DNA of 60,414 nt from Clostridia bacterium (GCA_017434985.1 JAFSFY010000061.1:1-60414), one strand, 5' to 3'; shown: positions 33,313 to 43,053, counted from the stretch's first letter. Program-made: numbers and translations. Notes: generated by a model not told the origin, from the letters alone.

Positions 33313-34713
33313 ATGGCTAAGGTTGGTATTACCGAAACCATTTTGCGCGATGCGCACCAATCGCTCATCGCGACCCGTATGTCCACCGAGGAAATGATCC
33401 CCGCGCTCGAAATGCTTGATGAGATTGGCTATCATTCGCTCGAATGCTGGGGCGGCGCGACCTTTGACTCGTGCCTTCGCTTCTTGGGTGAAGACCCGTG
33501 GGAGCGGTTACGTCTCTTGAAAAAGCATATGCCTAAGACGCCGCTTCAAATGTTGTTCCGCGGCCAAAATATGCTCGGCTATCGCCACTATGCGGACGAC
33601 GTGGTGGAATACTTCGTCCAAAAATCGGTGGCAAACGGTATCGACGTGATCCGCATCTTTGATGCGCTTAACGATATCCGCAATCTCCAAACCTCCATCA
33701 ATGCCGCCAAAAAAGAAAAAGGCGCGCACGTGCAGGTGGCCGTGTCGTATACGACCAGTCCCGTGCACAACGTGGAATATTTTGTCAACTACGCGAAACA
33801 GTTGGAATCGGCCGGCGCGGATTCCTTGTGCATCAAGGATATGGCGGGTTTGCTCGTCCCGTATGCGACGTACGATTTGGTTTCCGAAATCAAAAAAGCG
33901 GTCTCCATTCCGGTGCAGGTGCACTCGCACTTCACCGCCGGTATTGCCGATATGGTGCTGATGAAAGCCATCGAAGCCGGTGCCGACGTGGTGGATACCG
34001 CCTTGTCGCCGCTCGCGATGGGCACGTCGCATCCCGCTACCGAGTCGATGGTTGCGGCGTTGCAAGGCACCGAGTATGATACGGGCCTTGACCTCGTCAA
34101 GCTCAACGAAGTCAGCAAGTATTTCGGTACGCTTCGCAAAAAGTATATGGACAGTGGCCTGCTTAACCCCAAAATGTTGGAAGTGGATGCCAATGCTCTG
34201 ATTTACCAAGTTCCGGGCGGTATGCTCTCCAACTTGGTAAGCCAACTCAAACAAGCCGGCCGTGAAGATCAACTCGAAGAAGTGTTGCAAGAAGTGCCGC
34301 GCGTGCGTGCCGATGCGGGTTACCCGCCTCTTGTGACCCCCTCTTCGCAGATCGTGGGTACCCAAGCGGTGTTCAACGTGATCGGCGGCGAACGCTACAA
34401 GATGGTCACCAAAGAATTCAAAGGCTTGGTTCGCGGCGAATACGGTGCCACGCCGGTGCCGATCGACCCCGAATTTACGAAAAAGATCATCGGCGACGAA
34501 ACGCCCATCACCTGCCGTCCCGCCGACTTGTTGCAACCCGAGTTGGAACAATTGCGTGGTGAGATCAGCGAATGGTACGAGCAGGAAGAGGACGTCCTCA
34601 GCTATGCACAATTCGGCCAAGTCGCGCTTAAATATTTCGAAAAACGCCGCAACGAGAAGTACGGTATTGACGGCGCGCATTTGGACAAAGAAAATAACGT
34701 ACACCCCGTGTAA
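33313..34713 (+). CDS. Oxaloacetate/pyruvate carboxyltransferase subunit (OadA/5S-like)
   Basis: A TIM-barrel carboxyltransferase of 466 residues that moves a carboxyl group between biotin and pyruvate/oxaloacetate. The N-terminal ETILRDAHQSLIATRM holds a metal-binding Asp. CIKDMAGLL carries the Lys that is carbamylated in the family, and VHSHFTAGIADM supplies the metal-binding histidines. The C-terminal part is the regulatory-type helical region. Unlike full OadA it has no fused biotin domain; that is the separate gene upstream. No membrane OadB or OadG gene lies in the window. Confidence 0.9.
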   Translation: MAKVGITETILRDAHQSLIATRMSTEEMIPALEMLDEIGYHSLECWGGATFDSCLRFLGEDPWERLRLLKKHMPKTPLQMLFRGQNMLGYRHYADDVVEYFVQKSVANGIDVIRIFDALNDIRNLQTSINAAKKEKGAHVQVAVSYTTSPVHNVEYFVNYAKQLESAGADSLCIKDMAGLLVPYATYDLVSEIKKAVSIPVQVHSHFTAGIADMVLMKAIEAGADVVDTALSPLAMGTSHPATESMVAALQGTEYDTGLDLVKLNEVSKYFGTLRKKYMDSGLLNPKMLEVDANALIYQVPGGMLSNLVSQLKQAGREDQLEEVLQEVPRVRADAGYPPLVTPSSQIVGTQAVFNVIGGERYKMVTKEFKGLVRGEYGATPVPIDPEFTKKIIGDETPITCRPADLLQPELEQLRGEISEWYEQEEDVLSYAQFGQVALKYFEKRRNEKYGIDGAHLDKENNVHPV

Positions 34714-34734
34714 AAAACCAACACAACTACCCAC

Positions 34735-34764
34735 ACCGAAAGCCGCGTTTTTGCGGCTTTCGGT
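34735..34764 (+). terminator. Hairpin after the carboxyltransferase cluster
   Basis: A 12-bp perfect stem ACCGAAAGCCGC/GCGGCTTTCGGT with the loop GTTTTT. No long T-tract follows (CGTGTCATATTT), so it may terminate weakly or only separate the transcripts. Confidence 0.55.
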
Positions 34765-34801
34765 CGTGTCATATTTGTGAATAGTCTGGGAGGAACTGTT
34801 T

Positions 34802-35680
34802 ATGACCCGCAGTATGACAGGTTACGGCCGTCATTGTGAACTGATTGACGGATGGGAGATCACGGTCGAACTCAAATCGGTCAACCACCGTTTCTTTGAA
34901 TATTCGTCTCGTCTGCCGCGTATGTACGGATTTTTGGACGAGAAATTAAAATCGTTGCTGCAAGGCAGTATCGCGCGCGGCAAGGTGGAAGCTTACGTGT
35001 CCATCGAAGCCGCCGAAGTGGCGGATACGGTTGTGGCGGTCAATCTGCCGCTTGCCGAAGCGTATTTGAAAGCGCTGAATGAGATTGTGGATTCGCTTTC
35101 GGTGCGTGACGACAGTTCGGCGATGAATTTGGCGCGTTTTCCCGATGTGCTGACCGTTCGCAAGACGGAAGCTGACGAGGAAGCCTTGTGGAATGCGGTG
35201 AAAACCGTGGCGCAAACGGCACTTGACAAATTTGTGGAAATGCGGGAACAAGAAGGTGCCCGCCTGCGTGATGACGTGCTTTCCCGCCGTGTGTTGTTGC
35301 TCGAAAACGTGGCGCGTGTGGAAGAACGCTCGCCGCAAACCGTGCGGGAACATATGCAAAAAGTGGAGACCCGTATGCGCGAACTGCTCGGCACCGTCAC
35401 GGTGGATGAGGGACGTTTGTTGACTGAAGCGGCAGTGTTTGCCGATAAGATCGCTACCGCCGAGGAAACGGTGCGCTTGCGCAGTCACTTGGATCAGCTC
35501 GAATCGTTGATGAACGCCGAGGAACCCGTTGGTCGCAAATTGGATTTCTTGGTGCAAGAGATCAACCGCGAGACCAACACCATCGGTTCCAAAGTGCAGG
35601 ACTTGGCACTGACACAAGTTGTGGTGGATATGAAAGCGGAGATCGAAAAGATTCGCGAACAAATTCAAAATATCGAGTAA
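34802..35680 (+). CDS. yicC: YicC/YloC family endoribonuclease
   Basis: A 292-residue protein of the YicC/YloC family, which has been shown to be an endoribonuclease in E. coli and Bacillus. RSMTGYGRHCE begins the N-terminal domain, ELKSVNHRFFEYS follows, and the C-terminal region GRKLDFLVQEINRETNTIGSK is the most conserved block. The ribosome binding site is GGGAGGA. It is the first gene of the yicC-remA-gmk-rpoZ block, as in Bacillus. Confidence 0.95.
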   Translation: MTRSMTGYGRHCELIDGWEITVELKSVNHRFFEYSSRLPRMYGFLDEKLKSLLQGSIARGKVEAYVSIEAAEVADTVVAVNLPLAEAYLKALNEIVDSLSVRDDSSAMNLARFPDVLTVRKTEADEEALWNAVKTVAQTALDKFVEMREQEGARLRDDVLSRRVLLLENVARVEERSPQTVREHMQKVETRMRELLGTVTVDEGRLLTEAAVFADKIATAEETVRLRSHLDQLESLMNAEEPVGRKLDFLVQEINRETNTIGSKVQDLALTQVVVDMKAEIEKIREQIQNIE

Positions 35681-35692
35681 CGGAGGGTGGCT

Positions 35693-35947
35693 ATGCGTTT
35701 AATCAACATTGGTTTCGGCAATATGGTTGCCGCCAACCGTCTTTTGGCGATCGTCAGTCCCGAATCGGCGCCTATCAAGCGTATCGTGCAAGACGCCAAA
35801 GAACGAGGCACACTCATTGATGCCACCTATGGTCGCCGCACGCGCGCGGTGCTGATCACCGATACCGACCGTGTGATCTTGTCGGCCGTCCAACCTGAAA
35901 CGGTGGCCAATCGCTTGAGCGATGAGGAGGACGAACATGTCGACTGA
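35693..35947 (+). CDS. remA: RemA-like extracellular matrix regulator (DUF370)
   Basis: An 84-residue DNA-binding protein of the RemA/YlzA family, which in Bacillus activates matrix and osmoprotection genes by wrapping promoter [24 protein letters not shown] at the N-terminus and [14 protein letters not shown] are conserved. ATG 35693 is chosen because CGGAGGGTGG lies just upstream; a GTG two codons earlier lies inside that site. It overlaps gmk by 11 nt. Confidence 0.93.
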   Translation: MRLINIGFGNMVAANRLLAIVSPESAPIKRIVQDAKERGTLIDATYGRRTRAVLITDTDRVILSAVQPETVANRLSDEEDEHVD

Positions 35948-36527
35948 TTCCCGTGGTTTGCTGATCGTGTTTTCCGGTCCTTCAGGCTCGGGAAAAGGAA
36001 CGGTTCTCTCTGAATTACTCGCGATGCGTGACGACACGGTGATCTCCGTGTCGGTTACCACCCGTGCGCCTCGTCCCGGTGACGTGGAGGGCGTACATTA
36101 TTTCTTCCGCACACACGAGCAGGTGGAAGAGATGATCAAAAACGATGAATTGCTCGAGTATGCCTCATATAACGGCAACTACTACGGCACACCGCGTGCG
36201 GCTGTGGAACAGCAGTTAAACGATGGCAAAAATGTCATTTTGGAGATCGAGGTCCAAGGCGCCGAAAAGGTGATGGCCAAAGTGCCCGATCACGTATCGG
36301 TGTTTTTGGCGGTTCCGTCGATGGAAGAATTGGAACGCCGTCTGCGTACACGGGGCACCGAAACGGAAGAAAGCGTGTGTAACCGTATGCACGCCGCTGA
36401 GGAAGAATTGAAACACATTGACAGTTACCAACACGTGGTGTTGAATGATGATGTCAAAACGGCCGCCGCGCGCATTAACGCGCTGATTGAAGCCGAGAAA
36501 CATAACCATAAAAACGGAGGAAATTGA
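35937..36527 (+). CDS. gmk: Guanylate kinase
   Basis: Phosphorylates GMP and dGMP to the diphosphates. The P-loop is [11 protein letters not shown], the GMP site is [20 protein letters not shown], and the length is 196 residues. ATG 35937 is used because GAGGAGG (35923-35929) is 7 nt upstream; an ATG at 35922 overlaps that site. Its stop codon is 2 nt before the rpoZ start. Confidence 0.97.
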   Translation: MSTDSRGLLIVFSGPSGSGKGTVLSELLAMRDDTVISVSVTTRAPRPGDVEGVHYFFRTHEQVEEMIKNDELLEYASYNGNYYGTPRAAVEQQLNDGKNVILEIEVQGAEKVMAKVPDHVSVFLAVPSMEELERRLRTRGTETEESVCNRMHAAEEELKHIDSYQHVVLNDDVKTAAARINALIEAEKHNHKNGGN

Positions 36528-36529
36528 GC

Positions 36530-36727
36530 ATGTTGAAACCGACTGATATTGAAAAATTGAAGGGCAATGAAAGCCTGTACGCCGTGGTGATCGCCGTGGC
36601 AAAACGTGCGCGTGAGATCGCCGAAAACGCGGAGGAAAACAACGTGATCCTCACCGAGAAACCCGTCAGCTTGGCAATTACCGATTTCACCGAAGGTGAT
36701 TACAAAATTATGTACGCGCAAGACTAA
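36530..36727 (+). CDS. rpoZ: RNA polymerase omega subunit
   Basis: A 65-residue omega subunit that helps assemble RNA polymerase around beta-prime. SLYAVVIAVAKRAREIAE is the conserved helix (about residues 15-32) and PVSLAITDFTEG follows. GGAGG lies before the ATG. In Bacillus coaBC comes next; here priA follows directly. Confidence 0.94.
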   Translation: MLKPTDIEKLKGNESLYAVVIAVAKRAREIAENAEENNVILTEKPVSLAITDFTEGDYKIMYAQD

Positions 36728-36756
36728 TTGAATTTTGACGTTAAGGGGAGAGAAGG

Positions 36757-39234
36757 ATGGCACAACGACGGATCGCGCAAGTGGCTGTGGAACAAACCGC
36801 GTTTCACTTTGACCGTTTGTACAGTTATGATGCGCAATCCGTCGCTGATACGATCGCTCCCGGTTGTCGCGTGCTGGTGCCGTTCGGGAAAGGCAATCGC
36901 TATCGCCAAGGTATGGTGATGAAGGTCGAGGAGGTCAAGGAACCTTCGGCGCACCTCAAAGCGATCGTTTCCGTCTTGGACGAGCAACCGCTGTTAAATG
37001 CGGAATTGCTCGAGTTGGCTTCTTTCCTGAAAGAACGCACGTTTTGTTCGCTGTTTGATGCCGTTCGCGCCATGTTGCCGACGGGGCTTTGTATGGTGGT
37101 GAAACCATTGTATCGCCCCGTGACGGTGGACGACGACGTGTTGTCAACGTTTTCCGAAGCGGAGCGCGCCCTTTATAAGGTGGCGTGCACCGTGTGTCAA
37201 AAAAAGACAGAGGGTGCCGACGGCGATACCTTGTTGCGCCTTGCGGGATTAAAAAGCGACGCGGTGTTGCTTGACCGTTTGGTGAAAAAAGGCTTGTTTA
37301 CGCGGGAAGAGGACGCGTTTCGCCGTTTGGGTGACGCGACCTGTCGCATGGCGCGCCCTACGTTTTCACCCGAACAGTACGACGAAACGGTTGCACGGGT
37401 GAAATGTACGCCGAAGCAACGCGAAGTATTGCAACTGCTTTGTATGGCGGGTACCGCCTCGGTAAAAGAAGTGTGCTATCTGGCCGGCGTGACCAATGCG
37501 GTGTTGTTGGCTCTTGTTAAAAAACAGTTGGTGGAGTTGTTTGAAGCGGAGACGCTTCGTTCTCCCGTGGCGATGCCCGCGGTGACGACTCGTCAACCAA
37601 TTGTGCTAAACGAGGAGCAACGGCGCGCGTATGATGCTTTGCTCACACACTACGAACAGCAAAAAGCCGCTTGTACCTTGTTGCACGGCGTGACGGGAAG
37701 CGGTAAAACGCAGGTGTATCTCTCACTGATCGACCGTGTGCTGGACGACGGCAAACAAGCGTTGGTACTCGTTCCCGAAATTTCGCTGACCCCGCAAACG
37801 ATGCAACTATTTTTGAAGCGGTACGGCAAACAGGTTGCACTGCTGCATAGCGGTTTGTCGATGGGGGAACGCATGGACGAATGGAAACGCATTCGTCGCG
37901 GCGAAGCCTCGGTCGTGGTGGGAACGCGCTCGGCCGTGTTTGCACCGTTTTCCAAGTTGGGTCTCATTGTCATAGATGAGGAACAAGAGCATACCTATAA
38001 ATCAGAAAGTTCGCCGCGCTACCATGCGCGTGACGTGGCTAAGTTCCGTTGCGCACATAACAACGCGTTACTCTTATTGGCTTCTGCCACACCGTCGGTG
38101 GAAAGCTACTACGCCGCCCAAAGCGGTCGTTACTCTTTGTGCACGTTGACCGGTCGTTACGGTGACGTGCCGCTGCCCACGGTGCAAACGGTGGATATGC
38201 GCGCTGAGGCGGACGAAACGTCGCTGTTCAGCGAGGATTTGCTCACAGAATTGCGTGCCTGTTTTGATGAGGGCAAGCAAGCCATTTTACTGTTAAATCG
38301 CCGCGGTTATCAAACGTTTGTGTCTTGCCGTGAATGCGGGCAGGTCGTGCGCTGCCCGTCGTGCAGTATTCCACTGACGTATCATCGCGCCAACGGGAGG
38401 CTGATGTGCCATTATTGCGGTCACACGCAACCGGCAGTACATCACTGTCCCGAATGCGGTTCGGATGCCATGCGTTATACCGGTCTGGGCACGCAACGCA
38501 TTGAAGAGCAGTTGCAGGAGTGTTTTCCCGAGGCGCGCGTATTGCGTATGGATGCGGATGCCACGGCTGCTCGCTTTTCTTATGAGGAAAAGCTGGGTGA
38601 TTTTGCCGCCGGCAAGTATGACGTGCTTATCGGTACACAGATGGTGGCGAAAGGGCTTGATTTTCCGAACGTTTCGTTGGTGGGCATTTTGTCGGCCGAT
38701 CGTTCGCTTTACGAGGGAGATTTTCGCTCCTACGAAACGGCATTTGCTTTGTTCACTCAAGTGGTGGGGCGTGCCGGTCGCCGCAACGCCGGCGGCAAAG
38801 CGATCATCCAAACCACCGTGCCGGAGCATTACGTGATACAGTTGGCGGCGAAGCAAGATTATGAATCTTTTTTCGCTGCTGAGTGCGACGCACGCCGTAT
38901 GATGAAATACCCGCCGTTTGCCGATCTGTGTATGTTTGGTTTTACGGGTACGGATGAGGCTGCCGTGCGCGAGGGTGCACACCGCTTTATGCGGTTGCTG
39001 AAAGAAACGGTATCACGGGAGGACTATGCCCACGTACCCCTCATTGCGTTGGATCCTGTTCCCGCGTCGATTGCCAAGGTGGCGGGAAAATATCGATACA
39101 AACTACTCGTAAAAGTAAAAAACAACGCCGCAACGCGCTCCCTGATCGCGTCGTTGCTCACGGCGTTTTCGACCGATACGGCCAACCGCACCGTGACGCT
39201 GTTTGCCGATATGAATCCGTTAACCATCCTCTAA
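36757..39234 (+). CDS. priA: Primosomal replication protein N' (PriA helicase)
   Basis: A 3'-5' helicase that restarts stalled replication forks. It has 825 residues. The N-terminal 3'-binding domain starts FHFDRLYSYDA. Helicase motifs are LLHGVTGSGKTQVYLSL (Walker A, about 310), VIDEEQEHTYKSE (motif II, with DEEQ in place of DEEH) and QVVGRAGRRNAGG. Two zinc fingers are formed by CRECGQVVRCPSC and CHYCG/CPECG (about 523-570). The C-terminal domain ends the protein normally. No fusion or truncation is seen. Confidence 0.96.
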   Translation: MAQRRIAQVAVEQTAFHFDRLYSYDAQSVADTIAPGCRVLVPFGKGNRYRQGMVMKVEEVKEPSAHLKAIVSVLDEQPLLNAELLELASFLKERTFCSLFDAVRAMLPTGLCMVVKPLYRPVTVDDDVLSTFSEAERALYKVACTVCQKKTEGADGDTLLRLAGLKSDAVLLDRLVKKGLFTREEDAFRRLGDATCRMARPTFSPEQYDETVARVKCTPKQREVLQLLCMAGTASVKEVCYLAGVTNAVLLALVKKQLVELFEAETLRSPVAMPAVTTRQPIVLNEEQRRAYDALLTHYEQQKAACTLLHGVTGSGKTQVYLSLIDRVLDDGKQALVLVPEISLTPQTMQLFLKRYGKQVALLHSGLSMGERMDEWKRIRRGEASVVVGTRSAVFAPFSKLGLIVIDEEQEHTYKSESSPRYHARDVAKFRCAHNNALLLLASATPSVESYYAAQSGRYSLCTLTGRYGDVPLPTVQTVDMRAEADETSLFSEDLLTELRACFDEGKQAILLLNRRGYQTFVSCRECGQVVRCPSCSIPLTYHRANGRLMCHYCGHTQPAVHHCPECGSDAMRYTGLGTQRIEEQLQECFPEARVLRMDADATAARFSYEEKLGDFAAGKYDVLIGTQMVAKGLDFPNVSLVGILSADRSLYEGDFRSYETAFALFTQVVGRAGRRNAGGKAIIQTTVPEHYVIQLAAKQDYESFFAAECDARRMMKYPPFADLCMFGFTGTDEAAVREGAHRFMRLLKETVSREDYAHVPLIALDPVPASIAKVAGKYRYKLLVKVKNNAATRSLIASLLTAFSTDTANRTVTLFADMNPLTIL

Positions 39235-39248
39235 AAGGAGAGATTTTT

Positions 39249-39722
39249 ATGGCCTTACGCAACATTTTGAAAGACGAAGACCCTCAGCTGCGCAAAGTCT
39301 GTCGCCCCGTTACCGAGTTTAACGAACGCTTGTGGCAACTGCTCGACGATATGGCCGAAACCATGTATGCCGCCAACGGCGTCGGTCTGGCGGGACCGCA
39401 GGTCGGTATTTTGCGCCGTTTGTTTGTGATGGACGTGGGCGACGGTCTTGTGGAGGCTATCAACCCCGAAATCCTCAGCGAAAAAGGGGAGCAGACCGAC
39501 CAAGAAGGATGCTTGTCATTCCCCGAAAAATGGGGCTACGTTACCCGCCCGCAACGGGTCAAAATGAAAGCACAGGACCGCAACGGCAAATGGTTCATCT
39601 TGACGGGTGAAGACCTCAAAGCCCGTTGTATTTGCCATGAGACCGATCATTTGAACGGTGTGGTGTTTTTGGATCACGTAACCGAGATCTTGACCACCCC
39701 TCGAGAGCCTAGAAAACGGTGA
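39249..39722 (+). CDS. def: Peptide deformylase
   Basis: Removes the formyl group from nascent proteins with an Fe/Zn centre. All three motifs are present: GVGLAGPQVG (I), EGCLSFP with the ligand Cys (II) and CHETDHLNGV with the two ligand histidines (III). The length is 157 residues. It is 4 nt before fmt, the enzyme that adds the formyl group to Met-tRNA; the pair is almost universal. Confidence 0.97.
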   Translation: MALRNILKDEDPQLRKVCRPVTEFNERLWQLLDDMAETMYAANGVGLAGPQVGILRRLFVMDVGDGLVEAINPEILSEKGEQTDQEGCLSFPEKWGYVTRPQRVKMKAQDRNGKWFILTGEDLKARCICHETDHLNGVVFLDHVTEILTTPREPRKR

Positions 39723-39726
39723 GAAT

Positions 39727-40665
39727 ATGAATGTTATCTTTATGGGAACGCCCGAATTCGCCGTTCCCTGCCTCGAACAACTGATTGCCGACGGTCATAC
39801 GGTGTCGTTGGTGGTGACACAAGGCGACAAACCCAAAGGCCGCGGTCAAAAACTGACACCGCCGCCCGTCAAAGCGGCGGCGCTTGAACACCATATTCCC
39901 GTGTTGCAACCGGTATCGCTTAAAAATTCAGAAACGCAAGCAACCTTGGCTTCCTACGCGCCCGACTTGATCGTGGTGGTGGCCTACGGCAAAATTTTGC
40001 CCAAAGCGGTGTTGGAACTCCCGCGTTTCGGTTGTATCAACGTGCACGCGTCGCTGTTGCCGCGCTATCGCGGTGCCGCTCCCATTCAATGGGCGGTACT
40101 CAACGGCGAAGCGGTCAGCGGTGTGACCACCATGTTTATGAACGAGGGCTTGGATACGGGGGATATGTTGCTCAAAGCCGAATGCCCGATTGACGACGAT
40201 ATGACGGCGGGCGATCTGCATGACCGTTTATCAGAACTCGGTGCAGCACTGCTTTCACAAACGCTTGTCAAGGTGGAAGAGGGAACGCTGGAGCGCATTC
40301 CTCAAATCGACGACGATACGTGTTACGCGCCGATGCTGACCAAGGATCTGCGTGAGATCGACTTTACGATGCCCGCTTCGCAGGTGCACAACCGTGTTCG
40401 CGGCCTTAATCCGTGGCCGAGCGCGACGGTGTGGTTTGAGGGAAAACGCCTCAAATTACAACGCACCGCGGTGGGGGAGGCGTGCGACGCCGAGCCCGGT
40501 ACGGTGGTCAGTACGCGCCCTGTCGCCATTGCCTGCGGCGAGAGAACGTCGCTCGTATTGGCGCAGGTGCAATATGAGGGCGGCAAAAGTTTGTCTGCCG
40601 AGGATTTCTTCCGTGGTCATCCGTTGACGGTCGGCCAACGATTTGGATATGTTACGCTACCCTAA
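39727..40665 (+). CDS. fmt: Methionyl-tRNA formyltransferase
   Basis: Formylates initiator Met-tRNA using 10-formyl-tetrahydrofolate. FMGTPEFAVPCLEQL opens the N-terminal domain, HASLLPRYRGAAPIQWA is the formyl-transfer signature, and the C-terminal OB-like tRNA-binding domain begins around RVRGLNPWPSATV. The length is 312 residues. Confidence 0.97.
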   Translation: MNVIFMGTPEFAVPCLEQLIADGHTVSLVVTQGDKPKGRGQKLTPPPVKAAALEHHIPVLQPVSLKNSETQATLASYAPDLIVVVAYGKILPKAVLELPRFGCINVHASLLPRYRGAAPIQWAVLNGEAVSGVTTMFMNEGLDTGDMLLKAECPIDDDMTAGDLHDRLSELGAALLSQTLVKVEEGTLERIPQIDDDTCYAPMLTKDLREIDFTMPASQVHNRVRGLNPWPSATVWFEGKRLKLQRTAVGEACDAEPGTVVSTRPVAIACGERTSLVLAQVQYEGGKSLSAEDFFRGHPLTVGQRFGYVTLP

Positions 40666-40675
40666 TGGAGGAAGT

Positions 40676-42025
40676 ATGGCACTTTCGGTTCGTGCCGTTG
40701 CGGCATCGGCGCTGGCCGATCTGCATCGGCGACAAGGATATTCCAACATCGTGTTGGACGAGTTGCTCAAAAACGCGGCGGTCTCCCATGCCGACCGTAA
40801 TTTGTTGTCGCGCCTTTTTTACGGTGTAATTGAGCGGCGATTGACGCTGGATTACGTGATCGGTCACGCTTCCTCTACCCCCATTCGCAAAATGCATCCG
40901 CTTGTGCGGGAAACCTTGCGCGTGGCGGTTTACCAACTGTTGTATATGGACCGCATCCCCGATGCCGCCGCCGTCAACGAGGCGGTTTCGGTAACACGGC
41001 AATTGAAACAAGGTCACGCTTCGGGGTTCGTCAACGGCGTGTTGCGGCGCATTTTGCGCGAAAAAGACAGCTTGTTTGCGAACTTGCCCGACGGCAACGA
41101 GGGATTGAGCATTCGGTATTCTTGTCCAACCGAGTTGATTTCCTTTTGGCAAAAAGCGTACGGATACGAGCGTGCAGAACAGATTCTTTCCTCCTTGAAT
41201 GAAGAAGCGCCGGAGTATGTTCGCGTCAATACCTTGCGGACGAACGACGACGAATTTTCCCAAATCCTCGAAAAAGCGGGTATAAATCACCAAAAAATCG
41301 AAGATTTGCCGCACTGTTTTCGGGTGAATTGCGCGTATTTGCTAAAAAATCTTGAAACGGAAACGAAAAACTGCTATTATTATCAAGATATGGCCTCGCA
41401 ATGGGCGTGCCTGGCGCTTGACGCGCAAGCAGGTGAGCGTGTTGCTGACGTGTGCGCAGCCCCCGGCGGCAAAAGTTTTACGGTGGCGCAGGCGATGCAC
41501 GATCAAGGCCATCTGCTTTCGTGTGATATTTATGAGCATAAATGTCAAACGATGGCACAGCGTGCCGCCGACTTCGGTATTACGATGTTGCAAACAGCGG
41601 TTCGCGATGCGTCGGCCCCCATTCCGCGTGAATGGGAAGCGGCGTTTGACCGTGTGATGTGCGACGTGCCGTGTTCGGGTCTCGGTGTGATTCGCCGAAA
41701 ACCCGAAATTCGTTACAAATCGCTTGGTGAAATGCAGGAGTTGCCTGCGTTGCAATACGCGATTTTGGAGCAGGGCGCCAAAATGGTGCGTGAGGGCGGT
41801 GTGTTGCAGTATTCTACCTGTACGCTTAACCCTGCCGAAAACGACGAAATTGTCGAGCGGTTTTTGCGCGAACATACGGAATTTTCCCCGCGTATGTTAC
41901 CGCTTAACGCTTGTTTTGCGGCACTTGGAGAACCTCCATCTCACACGCTTACCTTATTTCCTTCCGTTCACGGAAGCGATGGCTTTTTCATTGCCGGATT
42001 TATCAAAAAGGCGGCGACCGAATGA
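40676..42025 (+). CDS. rsmB: 16S rRNA (cytosine-967 C5)-methyltransferase RsmB
   Basis: A SAM-dependent m5C methyltransferase of 449 residues. The N-terminal NusB-like RNA-binding domain (about 1-130) precedes the Rossmann core with DVCAAPGGKSFTVAQAM, CDVPCSGLGVIRRKPEI (catalytic Cys) and LQYSTCTLNPAENDE (second Cys). ATG 40676 with TGGAGGA upstream is chosen over an ATG at 40643 inside fmt. Its stop overlaps the rlmN start in ATGA. Confidence 0.95.
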   Translation: MALSVRAVAASALADLHRRQGYSNIVLDELLKNAAVSHADRNLLSRLFYGVIERRLTLDYVIGHASSTPIRKMHPLVRETLRVAVYQLLYMDRIPDAAAVNEAVSVTRQLKQGHASGFVNGVLRRILREKDSLFANLPDGNEGLSIRYSCPTELISFWQKAYGYERAEQILSSLNEEAPEYVRVNTLRTNDDEFSQILEKAGINHQKIEDLPHCFRVNCAYLLKNLETETKNCYYYQDMASQWACLALDAQAGERVADVCAAPGGKSFTVAQAMHDQGHLLSCDIYEHKCQTMAQRAADFGITMLQTAVRDASAPIPREWEAAFDRVMCDVPCSGLGVIRRKPEIRYKSLGEMQELPALQYAILEQGAKMVREGGVLQYSTCTLNPAENDEIVERFLREHTEFSPRMLPLNACFAALGEPPSHTLTLFPSVHGSDGFFIAGFIKKAATE

Positions 42026-43053
42026 CAGTCGATATCAAATCTCTCACACGGGAACAACTGAAAAGCGAGATCATCGCACGGGGGTACCCGGCGTTTCGTG
42101 CCGCTCAAATCGGCGATTGGTTGGATAACGGATGTACGTCGTTTGAGGAGATGACCAATCTGCCGTTGTCACTGCGTCAGCAGTTGAAAGAAGCCTTTAC
42201 CATCCCCGGTGTGAAAATTCTGAAAAAGTTAGAATCTCAACTCGATGAAACGGTGAAATATCTGTTTGAATTATCAGACGGGCACACGGTGGAATCGGTG
42301 TTGATGAAATATAAGCACGGATGGTCGCAATGCCTTTCCACACAGGTGGGATGCCGTATGGGATGTGCCTTTTGTGCCACCGGTATGGACGGGCTGGCGC
42401 GCAATTTGTTGCCGGCGGAAATGATGGCACAAATTGAAGCGGCACAACACGACCATGGAATTCGCGTTTCCTCCATCGTCTTGATGGGGATGGGCGAGCC
42501 GCTTGACAACTATGACAACGTGTTGCGCTTTTTGCAGATGTTGTCGCAAGAGGGCGGCGTCCGCATCGGGATGCGCCACATCTCGTTGTCCACGTGCGGT
42601 ATGGTGGATGGCATCCGCCGTTTGATGGACGAACAATTGCAACTCACGTTATCTATTTCACTGCACGCGCCCAACAATCAAATCCGTTCCCGCATTATGC
42701 CGATCAACCGTCGGTGGCCGGTGGAAGAGTTGTTGGCCGTTTGCCGTGAATATACGCAAAAAACCGGACGGCGCATTTCGTTTGAATATGCGATGATGAA
42801 CGGTGTAAACGACAGCGATGCGTGCGCGCTCGAATTGGCCGCACGTCTGAAAGGTATGTTGTGCCACGTCAATTTGATTCCTGCGAACGAAGTGGCGGGA
42901 AAAGAACATCGACGCAGTACGGCACAGCGCTTAAAACAATTTCAAACACTTTTGGAAAAACAAGGAATCAACGTGACGGTACGGCGGACGCTCGGCTCGG
43001 ATATCAGTGCTTCGTGCGGGCAACTGCGGCGTCAACAACGAAGGGAGGAATAA
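42022..43053 (+). CDS. rlmN: Dual-specificity 23S rRNA/tRNA methyltransferase RlmN
   Basis: A radical-SAM enzyme that methylates C2 of A2503 in 23S rRNA and A37 in some tRNAs. The cluster motif CRMGCAFC (CxxxCxxC) follows STQVG, MGMGEPLDNY is the radical-SAM GGE-type block, and the C-terminal SCGQLRRQ carries the mechanism-based Cys. Starting at ATG 42022 (4-nt overlap with rsmB) gives 343 residues, the normal size. Confidence 0.96.
   Translation: MTVDIKSLTREQLKSEIIARGYPAFRAAQIGDWLDNGCTSFEEMTNLPLSLRQQLKEAFTIPGVKILKKLESQLDETVKYLFELSDGHTVESVLMKYKHGWSQCLSTQVGCRMGCAFCATGMDGLARNLLPAEMMAQIEAAQHDHGIRVSSIVLMGMGEPLDNYDNVLRFLQMLSQEGGVRIGMRHISLSTCGMVDGIRRLMDEQLQLTLSISLHAPNNQIRSRIMPINRRWPVEELLAVCREYTQKTGRRISFEYAMMNGVNDSDACALELAARLKGMLCHVNLIPANEVAGKEHRRSTAQRLKQFQTLLEKQGINVTVRRTLGSDISASCGQLRRQQRREE

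Noticed and set aside
34735-34764. A strong intrinsic terminator after the 5S-like gene
   Set aside because: The stem is strong but no T-tract follows, so full termination is not asserted.
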